Shown here: one piece after another, positions 53,162 to 64,000 of the stretch
Position numbering within the stretch: position 1 is the first letter of the stretch
How the letters are laid out: each line of letters begins with the position of its first letter
Origin: Aphidius gifuensis
Taxonomy: Eukaryota; Arthropoda; Insecta; Hymenoptera; Braconidae
Direction of reading: 5' to 3'
DNA: 64,000 nucleotides
Assembly: GCF_014905175.1 (NCBI RefSeq)
Contig: NC_057793.1
Location: forward strand, 2,790,001-2,854,000
The notes under the pieces: model-generated
Told to the model about the DNA's origin: nothing
The model's input: the letters and a program-made list of their open reading frames with translations, nothing else
Database searches by the model: none
Made by a program: the position numbers and the translations under genes

Positions 53162-56100
53162 TATTATTACTAGAACTATTTGTATCATTATCACCAACAA
53201 AATTTTTATTATTATTATCATTAATATTTTCAAGATCATCACGACTTTTAACTGAATCAGTAGAAAATATTTCATTGTCAATTTTTTTATTACTATCATC
53301 ATTACCATTATCACCTTTTTCAAATTGTGATCTTTTAACAATTTTTAATTTAATACCTTCCCAACCACATTCAAACATAATAAAACCTAGCTTATCTTCA
53401 TTATTATTACCAATTGTAAATTCTTCATCAGTTGTTTTTGTTGGGATTGTATCTTTATTAGCATTATCATGATGATGATAATAATAATCATTATTATATT
53501 TTAATGGTGATGTTATACGTGTACATGTAAATAGTACACGTGAATAGTGTGATGGTATAGCTGTTATAACAGCATCATTTAATATTGTTGATTCATTTTT
53601 AAGTCTACGTAATTGTGAATGTATTTTACCAATATTAAGTGTAACAATTGTTTCTTCTTGTTGTTTTTCTGATGTTTCAATATATACAGTTTCACCACCA
53701 GATATATCAGCAACAACAGCTGCTGATGATGATATACCTGGTAAAAATGCTTTACTTATTTTATTAACTTTTTTTTGATTTTGTAATACTGCTGGTTTAT
53801 GAAATGTTTGTACAACTTCACGTGCTTGTTTACCAAGATAAAAACGTGCTGTAACATCATTAAAACATATTGCAAATAATGATACACATGTTAAATCACG
53901 TATATTATCAAGTGCTGAAAATGATATTATTTCTTCAACAACAGATGCTTGTAATAATGTTATATTTATTTTTGGTAATATAATACTTCCTTGTATTTGT
54001 GTTGTTATACTTTCTTCATAAACATTTGTTTGTAATGCTATTTTATTACCTTGACTACTTTTAATATTTCTTTCAGCAGTTGAACGTTTTGAGCTTGTTT
54101 GTACTTGACTCCAATATGATAAACTTTGATCTTGTTTTAATATATTTGCATCTTCAACTCTACCAATACATTCACTATGTAAATGATTTAATATTGTTAA
54201 TGGATGAAGATTAGCTAATGTTGGTGTTATAACATCAATAAATCTTTGTAAACTTTCTAACATTAATGGACTAATCATAATATCTAAATCACCTTTTAAT
54301 TTAACAATAACAGTTGTACGTGAACCAGTTTCATTTTGTGTTGTTAAAAATTCATCTTCAATATTTGTTCCATTATTATCATCTTCATTTTCTGATTGTA
54401 TTAATGTTGAATTATCCCATAAATATGGATGTGTTGGTGTTTTATTTACACCTGATGATGTTGTTGCTCCTGGTGTTGATTCTGCTGCTGCTGTCATTGG
54501 TGAAGTATCTTGTCTTGTCATCATTTTTAATGATGTAAAACCTTCATTTAATGTTTCAAATTTTGGTATATATCTACCACCAATATAAACTAATCTTCCA
54601 TTATCACATTTTTTAAATAATGGTGTTGTAAATGCATTATTACCAGTTTGTAATGATGATGATGACCAATTTGTACATTTAACTTGTGTTAAATGACTAA
54701 CATAACTACTCATTAATAATGGTGATTCAATAATTGGTTTATTAATTTGCATATGAAGATTAACAAGTGTCATATCTTCTTGTGATGATACTGCTGATAT
54801 AAAACTTGTTGATGATAATGAATGACTATCTGATGAATCATTTAATAAACCATTATTAATATCATTTATTATAATATTATTATCTTTATTTTTAGCATTT
54901 AATTTTTGATTTAATATAACATCATGAGGTTTTAATGTTATATTATTATTATCATGTATTATTCTTCCATTACGTATACCAATTTGTGGTTTAGTACGTT
55001 CAAGTGTATGTGCTTTTTCACCAATAACAATACTAAAATTACCACTACTATCAACAATTGATAAATCTGATGAAAATTTTTTTTTCATTGGTTCATTTTT
55101 TGGATTTGTTGAACCAGCTGAAATAATTGATTGACGTAAACTTGATGTTCTACTTGTATTACCACCAATACCTCCAATAACACCAACATGACCACCACTT
55201 GTATCTTCATCTGCTGAATAAAATGCTTCTGAATGATTTTCTGAACTCATTGATACTGTTCTTTGTACTTCTTGACGTAATTTTTCTTCTGAATCTGATT
55301 TTATAAATAATGAATTACGTGAATCAGATGTTACTGTTGGTAATGATTGTGGACTACCACTTTGTTGTAATAATTCAATATCTGATGTATTATTAAAATA
55401 ATCAACAGCTAGCTTTGAATCAGATGCTGAACTTTTTGGTCCATTATCATTTTCTGGTACACATAATATTAATTTACTTTTTTCAGTATTTAATTTTGAA
55501 TCTGAATCAAGTTTTTGTGGTAATTGTGTTATTGGTGATGAATCAACAAGACGTGAATATGGTACATCTTTTATTAAATTTGTTTGACGACCAGATGTAT
55601 ATGAAAAACGACGACATAATGATTTACGTTCATTAATTATTGGACTTTCAGATGTTATATTTAATTTTGTATTTATTGTTTCATCATCACGTGAATCAAT
55701 AACTGATCTTGAACGTTCAACTGAATTTTTAGATGATTTACTATTTGTCGAGTTCAATGTATTACAATTTGTTGCTGTTGCTGTTGCTGTTGTTGTTGCT
55801 CCTGCTCCTGCTGTTGGTAAATCTTGTAATGTAACATCTTGTAAACTATATGGTGGTGTATGAAATACAAGTTGTCCTTCATGTAATATTGATTGTCCAA
55901 AACCTTTATCTTTTCCATTTTCATATATTCTATATGCAGCAATATTAATACAATCTTGTAAATCATGATAACTTGGCTTGAAAAATCTTGGACCATTTTT
56001 ATTATTACCAAAAAATGCACAACCACCAATACAACCACATTTATTATTAGTTTTTGTAAAATTATCTTGTGGCCATAAAAACCATAATTTTTTAGTTGAT

Positions 56101-59100
56101 TCATCATGCATTTTTAAAAATTTACTTTGTATTAAATGTAAATTATGTTCTGGTGTTGGTAATGATATTGCTGCTTCAATAATAACTGGTCCCAATGATA
56201 CAGATCCAACTTCAAGCCAAATATCAGAAGAACCATCATTTAATATTTTATTATTATTACTTGTATTAGCTTGTGAATGTGATTTTGTACTACCAGTTGT
56301 ATTTGTATTTGATGCATTTGTATAATGTCCAGCAGCTGATACAAATTGACGTAATAATATTGCTGGTAATACACCAGTAACACCAGATTTAACTTGTTGT
56401 CCATGAAGATTACATGTTGATATTCTTATTGGTGATATCCATAATTGTGTTGCTGTACCAGATTCTTGTAAATAAAGATCAATTGAATCAACAGCAACTC
56501 TAGTCATTCTATATTTAATATCTTCTGAACTTGGACAACGATAATGATTATCTAAATTTGAATCAGGACATTGTAATGGTGGTAAACCATGATGACAATG
56601 TTGTGGTGAACCTGGTGGTCTTAATGTATTTTCTTTATTCATAGCCATTAATAAAAATGTTTCTAATGATGTTATTAAATGATGTAATTGTGGTGATGTT
56701 ATTTTACCACTTAATTTACCTAATTGTACTTCAATCATCCATGAATATTCTAATGTTTCTTGATCTAAATTACGACCTTCATCTGAAAACATTGCATGAC
56801 CACGTACTTGTAATGCACTTAACATTAAATGTCCTTGTCCAAGATGACGTTCACGATTATTTCTTGTAACATTATCAGCTAGTAGTAGAATTGATGGTGA
56901 TAGTAATAATTGTAATTGTGTTTCTTTATAACCTTTTTTCATTTCAAAGCCAAATCTTTCAAGTAAAATAACTGGACATGGTGGATCATTTTCATTACAA
57001 TTTTTAATTAAATGTGCTTGTATATCATGCATTGTTATACCAACAGTAACTTCAATTGGACGATAATATCTTGGATCAAAATTTTTCATTTTATTATTAT
57101 CATCATTATCAATAATAATATTATCATCTTTATTTATAATAATATTATTATGTTCTTTATTATTTTTTTCCATATTTCTACTTTGTTGCATATCAGTAAA
57201 ACTTTGATAATCACCAAATACATTTTCTTTTAAATGTAAAAAATTATTAATTAATGAACCATAAAGTATGAGAATTGATGGACCAATTTCAAGTTCAAGT
57301 GATACTTTATCTGGTGTTATTGATTGTGGATCAAATTTTTGTCCACCATTTTGATTCCATCCAATACCTGGTGATTTACGACAACGTGGTATTCTCATTG
57401 GTGATAATAATATTTCTTCTTTTTCTGGTGTTGTTATATTTGCTTGTGGTGCTGGACCAAGTGGTGGACATGGATGATATATCCAATTGATACTTAATGC
57501 ACCAATTGGAATTGACCAACAATCAATCCATCCACTATTTTTTTGACATATTCTACGCCATTTTTTTTGATTTGTTATGTCAATTAAATTTTTACATGTA
57601 CCATCTCTTGTTAATATTTTTGAATTTTTATCAAGTGCAAGTAGTATTATACGATTTGTATTAACTTCTGGTAAATATAATGATAAATCAACACTTTCAC
57701 CTTGTATCCAAAAACGTAGTGGTACTGTTAATGGTAAAAAATCAGTAAATGGTAAATCAAATGATAAATCAAAAAAATCACCACAAAATGCAATATGACT
57801 ATTTTCTTGATTTTGTGATGAACAATCAATCCAATTATATTCATTACATATTGTTATTAATTCAAATTCTTTTAACAATAAACCAAATTTCCATGTATAT
57901 GGAACAAAATTTAATATATCTGGTCTTGCTTTTGATGCCCAATCATTAATCATATCTTGAAAAAAATCTTTATGACTATAAACAAAATAACCAGTTGCTT
58001 TACAACCAGTTAAATTTAATGTCCATTCTTGATGATCATTCCATCTTATTGGATAATGACATTTAATACCAAATTCTAATGTTTCACTTTCAACTAAACT
58101 ACGATATTGTAAACTAGTTGTTGCTTCTAAATGTAACAATTGACCAGTTATTTTTGTTGTAAAACCATCTTGTAATACAATCCATGGCATTGTTGCTTCT
58201 AAATATGAACCAGGACCAATATTAACATGTACAGCATTTGTTTCACGATTTTTACTAAATAATATATCAATTGTTGCTTCATTTAATGTTGATAATCTAA
58301 TATCAAATGATTGTACTTGTCTTTTATCACCAGGTATTGGTTGTTTTGTTATTTTCATTGGTTGATAATCATTTGGAAAAAAAAATTTAAATAAATGTTC
58401 TCTTTGTCTATCAGCCCATGGACCATATGAAAAATCAGTACCTTTACCACATTTAATATCAATACCCCATATTGGTGGCATTGCTTCAACCATATCACCA
58501 TTAGCAAGTCTAATCATTTCAGGATGTTGTGGTACAACACCTGGTTCATCTGAATAATAATATAATTCCATATTATTTGAACTTAATACAACAAAACCTT
58601 CACCCATATATCTTGGTGGATCATCAATCATACCAGTATATTTTGGACTTGGTGCTAATATAACTTTAAAATTTTCAGCTTTACATTTTGTAAAATGCAT
58701 AAAATGATCATGTTTTGATGCTGCTGGTTTTGTTGAATATACAAAATGTGCTTCTTCAGTTGTTATTGATAATGTTGTTGGTACTAAACGATTACCAAAT
58801 ACTAATCTACCAGAACATACATCTAATTTAATAACTGGTATTAAATCTCTCCATGTTCTTGCAATAACATGTGCCTCTTGTTTACGTATATTTTCAACAT
58901 GACGTGATACATCAATTGCATTTATTTGTTGATGACGATTATTATTATCATTACTATTTATATTATTACCAATTGATTCTGAATCTTTTGAATCTGTATT
59001 TAAATTATTACTATCTTCATCGGGAAATATTTGTGGTGATAAACCAAATGTACGTTCTAATGTTGCATAAAGATCACAACGATTATATCCATGTACTTCA

Positions 59101-59546
59101 AAACCATTTAACATAACAGATAAACGTGTATCTGAATGTGATAAATCTTCAGATACATCTTTTGGTACATAACTACGCCACCAACGAAATATCAACCAAC
59201 CATCCTGTATACGTACACTTAAATCAGCATTTATAAATACAATATCACGAAACATTATTTTTCCACTTAGTGCACACAAAGTAAATGAACCAACTTTTAT
59301 ATATCCATTTCTGTAATATCCTCTGATAATGAATTTATTTAGTAGCTTTGTTATGATATAACCAGTTACTCGACTACTGTAAAAAGCTGTATATGTCACC
59401 CATGATATTGCTGTTATCAATGAACACATTAATAATATAAAATTTCTATCCATTTTTAAATCAAGATCAGGATAATTCCATGATGGTAAATCAAGCAATG
59501 AACTTGATGTTGTTGAATTTATCAACGTCTCTTCCATGGTACCCAT
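41068..59546 (-). CDS. tweek: Tweek / bridge-like lipid transfer protein 1 (KIAA1109 homologue)
   Basis: Minus-strand exons: 52620-59546, 52435-52560, 51642-51780, 50993-51235, 50455-50717, 50356-50385, 46849-50224, 46569-46774, 42588-46308, 42302-42505, 42046-42069, 41648-41757, 41354-41565, 41068-41284. Total 15798 nt, 5265 codons plus stop, close to human KIAA1109 (about 5005 aa). The second ATG (ACCATGG, codon 4) has the better Kozak context. A transmembrane anchor lies at about 35-56, followed by the conserved chorein-like N-terminus (SVRIQDGWLIFRWW, then KGTDFSYGPWADRQR). Mid-protein KCGCIGGCAFFG and the C-terminal LQKLGFSHARTTIPKWIQRG also match the family. BLTP proteins form long hydrophobic grooves that carry phospholipids between ER and plasma membrane; fly tweek acts in synaptic vesicle recycling. 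The coding sequence carries long Asn/Gln/Ser tracts in loops. One exon of 6.9 kb holds 44% of the protein. A 61-nt exon-like segment at 52219 is excluded from this model. Confidence 0.95.
51409..51432. repeat. AGAAAG hexamer microsatellite
   Basis: About four tandem AGAAAG units lie in a tweek intron between the exons at 50993-51235 and 51642-51780. On the tweek strand it reads as a pyrimidine tract. Confidence 0.7.
52219..52279 (-). other. 61-nt exon-like segment in tweek intron, frame-shifting if included
   Basis: The segment is preceded by ATAG and followed by a good donor (C|GTAAGC). It reads openly in the incoming tweek frame as DYSVHVKKAVPDNKHIDK plus QS, with protein-like composition. 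Its length is 3n+1, however, and the next tweek exon (51642-51780) only reads in phase 0. Inclusion would therefore reach a TGA within about five codons. Skipping it joins 52435 to 51780 perfectly in frame. It may be a poison exon, half of a two-exon cassette whose partner was not found, or a site of a sequencing indel. Confidence 0.5.
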
Positions 59547-60610
59547 TGTGATTATTATTTTATTTAATTTTTCTATCTTTACAAGTTTTAATTTATACTA
59601 TTTATTATCATTCTTCATGTCAATCTGTAACAAATAAAAAAATTTTTTATAAATACACAAAAATTATTCTAGGTTTATCATCAATAATAAGTGAAAAAAA
59701 ATTAATAATTTATATGAATTATAAGAGTTCAAGAACATAACCTTTATATTTTATTATTATTTATTAATTTTTTCTACGAAATAATAAATATCAGATAAAT
59801 TTTATTATTATATTTTCAATTTTAAGTATTTATTATTGATGATAGAAAAAAAAATAAAATTGTCAAAATAAATGATGATTTATCATGATGACAACACCTT
59901 GTAGACATTAGAAAAATATAAAAATATAAAAATATTTGTTGACTTAGTTTGATAAGCAAGTCAATATCAATAATAATAAAAAAAAAAAAAAAAACCACAA
60001 AATATTCTTATCATTTTAAAAGCAAGTTTATACTCAATTAGTATAAAAATTATATTTTAAAAATTATTATTACCTTTGACAACAACAAAAGAAAAGAAAA
60101 TAAAAAAAAAAAGTAAATAAATAAATTTTTAAATTACATTGTCTTAATAATTATATAAAAATTAAATAATAATGTTTGCTTATTATTTAAATGACAACAA
60201 TGACTTTCATGTCATCCTAATTATTTATCATATTATAAATTTATACACTAATCAAAATACACACATTTATTTATAACTCCACGTTATAAAATGACACATT
60301 AACAATCACAAACTATATCACATTATTAATTAAAATTATCATAAGTGGAAGAGGTCAATGGGTGTAACAACAATAACAACAATGACCAAGTCTTCATCTC
60401 TCCCACAAAAAAAAAATATATCAACAACAGTCACACACTCTCAAAAAATATTTCATGGAATCGCCATTGATTAGGACTTGAAAATATAATTATTATCAAT
60501 CAAAAAGAAAAAAAAAAAAAAATCATAACAAATAAATTTTTTTAACCTGGTGGATGAATTGTTGAACACATCATCAAACTGTTGGTTGGTAATGCAGCGA
60601 TTTTTTAAAT
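59547..60610 (-). promoter_or_regulatory. Putative tweek 5' leader with UTR intron and short upstream ORF
   Basis: A likely non-coding first exon ends at 60547 (CACCAG|GTTAAA) in a GC-richer block at 60547-60600. An acceptor (TTGTTACAG) leads into a leader exon starting at 59624, giving a UTR intron of about 0.9 kb. The leader holds an upstream ORF of six codons (ATG at 59618, stop TAG ending 59598), 51 bases before the main ATG. The block lies only about 190 bp below the stop codon of the next upstream gene. Confidence 0.45.
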
Positions 60611-60791
60611 GACATTATTTAATTTAATTTAATTAAAATATTTAATTATGTTGTTTTTAAAATAAAGATTCATCAACAATAACAAGTTTTTAAATTTAAT
60701 AAGTATATTTAATTGATAGGGGCTGATGAAGACCACATGATTGACAAAAAATTTGTAAATTTTTCATGATATTTTTCTGTTGTATTATATT

Positions 60792-63204
60792 TTATAGTAA
60801 ATGATCAGTTTCATTGTGAAGTATTGATATATAATCAAGTTCTGATTGATGAAAAATATTGACTGGAAGTAATTCAAGTCCAATATATCCACCAAAACCA
60901 GGTGAACCTTTGTAGTAGGTACCAACACCACCAACTGGAGATGGTGGATTTGTAACGACTTCTTGAATATCAAAGTATGGAACAGTTAATTGTCCAGCAT
61001 CTTTTTCCAAATCTGTTGGTTGAAATTTAACGTAGTGCATTCCTGGAACACTGAGTATATTATTTTTTCCTGAAAACTCTGATGCATCAGGACGATCAAG
61101 CATTAACTCTTGTCTGTTTACAAAAAAAATACAAGTTTGTTTAGTAAATAATCCAAGAATATTTATAAAAATAATAAGCAGCTTATTTAACCTTGATTTA
61201 TTATTATTAAAGTTTGAAGAAGCATTTACATTCTCTCCATTTGATCCTACTCCATAGACATACATTGCAAGATTACCCATTAGCATTCCAAATTGAACAC
61301 CTTAAATCAAATTTAAATTATAATCTCAAATTTTTTATGATAAAATAATTTATCAACCTGTTACGTATGATCGAGCAGGAAGTGTTATATCATCAAGATA
61401 AAATGTTCTAAATGTTTCATTCAAAATCAAAACTTGGCTGGAATTTTCTGGACTTATTTTCCATTCAACTGGTACAGTTGGATCAATACGACCCTCAAAA
61501 ATTTTACCTTGTTGTATTTCTAAATACACAATTTTGTTTTTAATCAACCATCGTACACCTGTTACACAACTGTCAATAATTAAATTTTTATATTTAGAAT
61601 CAATTACACCAATAAATCAAAATTAAAAATAAAAAAATTAAATTACAATCCAGGTGAAGCTAAAACAAGACTCGTGCTAATTCTTCGTACAGAATTTTCA
61701 ACTCCAATTTGATCAACATGACACCAATTAATATCACAATTTTTCATAAATTTTCTTCGGTTTAAAAAAAAATTTTGATCATATTTTCCCCAAGATTTAA
61801 GTGTCTTTGTAAAGAAAGCTAAATAATCATAATCAATGGTAAAATGATGATACGTTCGTTCCCGATCAATTGACTAAACAAAAAAAAAAAAAAAATATCA
61901 ACAAAGAAAAATATATTCAAGTAAAAATATTTGCTTATTTACACTTGTGTATATTGAAGTGATGGTTTTAATTCGTTGACAATTAAATTGTGATCCAATT
62001 TTATATCGTCCATTATTCTGATTCTCTGTCATTCCACTAAAACTTGAAAATTGATGAGTGGCAGGATTTGCCTGTGGATAACACCAGTACTCAAATGGCT
62101 CGGCTTGAATTAAATGACTCAAACGATCATAAGTAACTCCTTAAAAATAAAATACATAATATTAAATAATTGCTTGATAATTTAAATATTTTTTCATACC
62201 TCTTTGATGCTTGACTGGCTCAGAAGCATAAATTTTTCTTGATGATTCATCAACAGCTAATTTAACTTCAGTTACTATCAAATTAATATCATGATAAAAA
62301 TTATCTACAAGATTTATTATTCCCCTCAAATCATCTAGTGCATCTGTGAATTATTTATTAAAATATTTAATTTATATTTTATAAAAATTTAAATGTTATT
62401 CTTTAATGTTTAACCTTTAGTTTGATTATTTTTTATCTTGACTGAGTAACTTCTTGAATGAGCAAGATAAATAAATGAATAACTTTTTGTTAAAATACTC
62501 ATTATGAACATGGAAATGTCAAACATTTTGAGCTGTTAATAAAAATAATTTTTTTTATTAAATTAATTTTAGATTAATCATTGAGATTTATTTACCTGTG
62601 CCTCATCATCAGAAGAAATATAATTAAAAATAGTTTTTATTATTGTATTATTATCATTTGATATTTCTTTCGTCATTATTAATTTTTTTGTTAATTCAGA
62701 AAGCTCAGTTCTGTATTGACTCGTTGAATTAGTCAATGAATCAATTACATTTTTTATAATTATTTCTGATTTACATATTTCCATAACTAGGCACTTGTAA
62801 CAATCATCAACATGGCAGCGAAATAATTTACCAGTTGCTGATTCAATATTATTTTTTGACGAAACACTTTTTTTATTTTCAATTATTTTTAAATCTTGCA
62901 ATACTTTAGTATGTTTTCTCGATATAAAATCATCTAATATATCAATATTTGTTAAAAAAAATGTACTATTAATGGATAATGGATTTAAAATTTTATACTT
63001 GAAATTATTTCGAGATTCGTAATATATAAATGAAAATATTTTAATAAATTGACCAATTGGTTTTAACAATGTTATATTTAATTTTTCAATATTTTTTGTA
63101 ACTAAATAATCATGATTTACAGATTCACTGATATTTAATTGACCTAATAAAAATATAATTAATAGTAACTTTAGAAATTTAAAATAATCCTTGACCCAAT
63201 TCAT
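60792..63204 (-). CDS. Secreted DUF4803-like protein
   Basis: Minus-strand exons: 62596-63204, 62415-62532, 62200-62343, 61943-62139, 61647-61873, 61358-61569, 61192-61300, 60792-61113. They join in frame to 645 codons plus stop. An in-frame ATG at 63228 would add eight Lys-rich residues; the start at 63204 leaves a cleaner signal peptide (KLLLIIFLLGQLNIS). No other transmembrane segment is evident. The N-terminal part has a helical, Cys-containing region (RCHVDDCYKC). The C-terminal part shows two VTGV motifs (CVTGVRW and YVTGVQFG), then DAGQLTVPYFDIQEVV and GTYYKGSPGFGGYIG. These match my recollection of the arthropod DUF4803 family, whose function is unknown. The fit is from motif recall, not a search. 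The family name is less certain than the gene model, where every exon joins in phase. Confidence 0.75.
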
Positions 63205-63874
63205 TTTTTTTTTTTTTTCGAAATCCAAATGGTATACACAAATGTGTTGAAGATTGTTGAAGCTAATGATACCTACTGATGAATAAAAAAATAAATAAAA
63301 GATTACATAAAATTTGTCAAAAGTAAATTATACGTTTTGATAATATTATCATTGATAATAAATGTCAACAAATATAAAAACATTTAAAATAAAATTTAAA
63401 AAATTTAATCAGTAAGTTTATCGATAATTAAGTTTTCTTTTTTATCATTGCTTTTTTATTTTCTCTGTCTATTTCTTTCTCTCTTTCTAAGTAAATAGAT
63501 ACATAAATTTTTTTTTGTTGTGGTTTTACCTTTTGACAACATTAAAGTGTCATTTTCCAGATATATATTTTTTAATTGAATATTTAAAAATAATAATGAT
63601 AAGAGTGAGACAAATTGCTGAGTGAGACAAATTAAATAAATATATTGTATCAGTGAAGTAAACAAGTTTTTGGATAGACACAATTGGAAAATGATATATT
63701 TTTAGTTTAAATAAAAACACAATAACAATATAGGTTTATAATATTGTTGAAAGAAGAAAAAAAAAGATAATCAATAGTGTTGGTAGAGTAAACAAATTAT
63801 AATAAAATTGAAAATAATTATTTTTTTAAAGATCTTTCTTGGAGTAGTCAACGATTTAAAAAGATTTATTGTCC
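63205..63874. promoter_or_regulatory. Divergent promoter region between DUF4803-like gene and next gene
   Basis: The minus-strand gene starts at the left edge and a plus-strand gene at the right edge, about 670 bases apart. A 14-bp direct repeat GAGTGAGACAAATT occurs at 63603-63616 and 63620-63633. An acceptor-like TTTTTTTAAAG near 63830 precedes the plus-strand ATG, so its leader may be spliced. The region is otherwise AT-rich. Confidence 0.35.
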
Positions 63875-63984
63875 ATGGGATTTCTCGATGATGAGCTTGA
63901 AGAAGTGTCAAAACTTTGTCAAAATGTCATTCCAGGAAGTTGTCTTGTTACTTGTTTCCCAACAATGGTTCGAGTGGAAATAAC
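63875..63984 (+). CDS. First coding exon of an unidentified gene (cut by window end)
   Basis: An ATG with strong context (GTCCATGG) opens a frame beginning MGFLDDELEEVSKLCQNVI and ending TMVRVEIT. The last codon is split after two bases at a donor AAC|GTGAGT (63985), so the protein continues beyond the window. Thirty-six codons are visible, with an acidic start and a hydrophobic CLVTCFPTMVRV strand. I do not recognise the family. Confidence 0.6.
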
Positions 63985-64000
63985 GTGAGTGTTTTTTTCA

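Noticed and set aside
1..64000. CRISPR arrays, prokaryotic operons, viral or transposase genes
   Set aside because: No regularly spaced repeats, no polycistronic layout and no transposase, integrase or reverse transcriptase motifs were seen; all genes are intron-bearing eukaryotic genes.

Overview
This window is AT-rich nuclear DNA from an insect. Genes have canonical GT-AG introns, many only 60-100 bp and one of about 16 kb, and codons are pushed to A/T at the third position. No operons, ribosome binding sites, CRISPR arrays, rRNA genes or intact transposons are visible. Very low GC, an arthropod-type DUF4803 protein and a secreted neprilysin-like protease would suit a hymenopteran, perhaps a braconid parasitoid wasp. 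That placement is an inference. Exon models were built by hand from splice sites and reading phase; all five multi-exon models close in frame.

Layout: 1-5.6 kb is gene-poor, with a tRNA-like pol III element and a perfect 36-bp foldback. At 5.7-8.6 kb (+) lies a single-pass receptor-type tyrosine phosphatase of the KIM family (PTPRR/STEP/HePTP; fly PTP-ER), 573 aa. At 12.3-33.7 kb (+) lies a complete myelin regulatory factor (MYRF) homologue, 1208 aa, with a ~16 kb first intron. That intron holds a phase-compatible alternative first coding exon, a SINE-like element and two conspicuous palindromic clusters. At 35.7-36.6 kb (-) is a small secreted cysteine-containing protein of unknown family. 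At 37.0-39.1 kb (-) is a compact secreted M13 (neprilysin-like) metalloprotease. At 41.1-59.5 kb (-) is the giant lipid-transfer protein tweek/BLTP1 (KIAA1109), 5265 aa. At 60.8-63.2 kb (-) is a secreted DUF4803-like protein. At 63.9 kb (+) a new gene begins and runs off the window.

The genes do not form one pathway. The phosphatase would damp ERK/p38 signalling, MYRF is a membrane-bound self-cleaving transcription factor, and tweek moves lipids at membrane contacts. The minus-strand genes at 35.7-39.1 kb are adjacent, both secreted and both divergent, and are the part most likely to reflect lineage-specific biology. The most checkable new observations are the alternative MYRF first exon, the 61-nt frame-shifting exon-like segment in tweek, and the reduced neprilysin with an altered substrate-binding motif.
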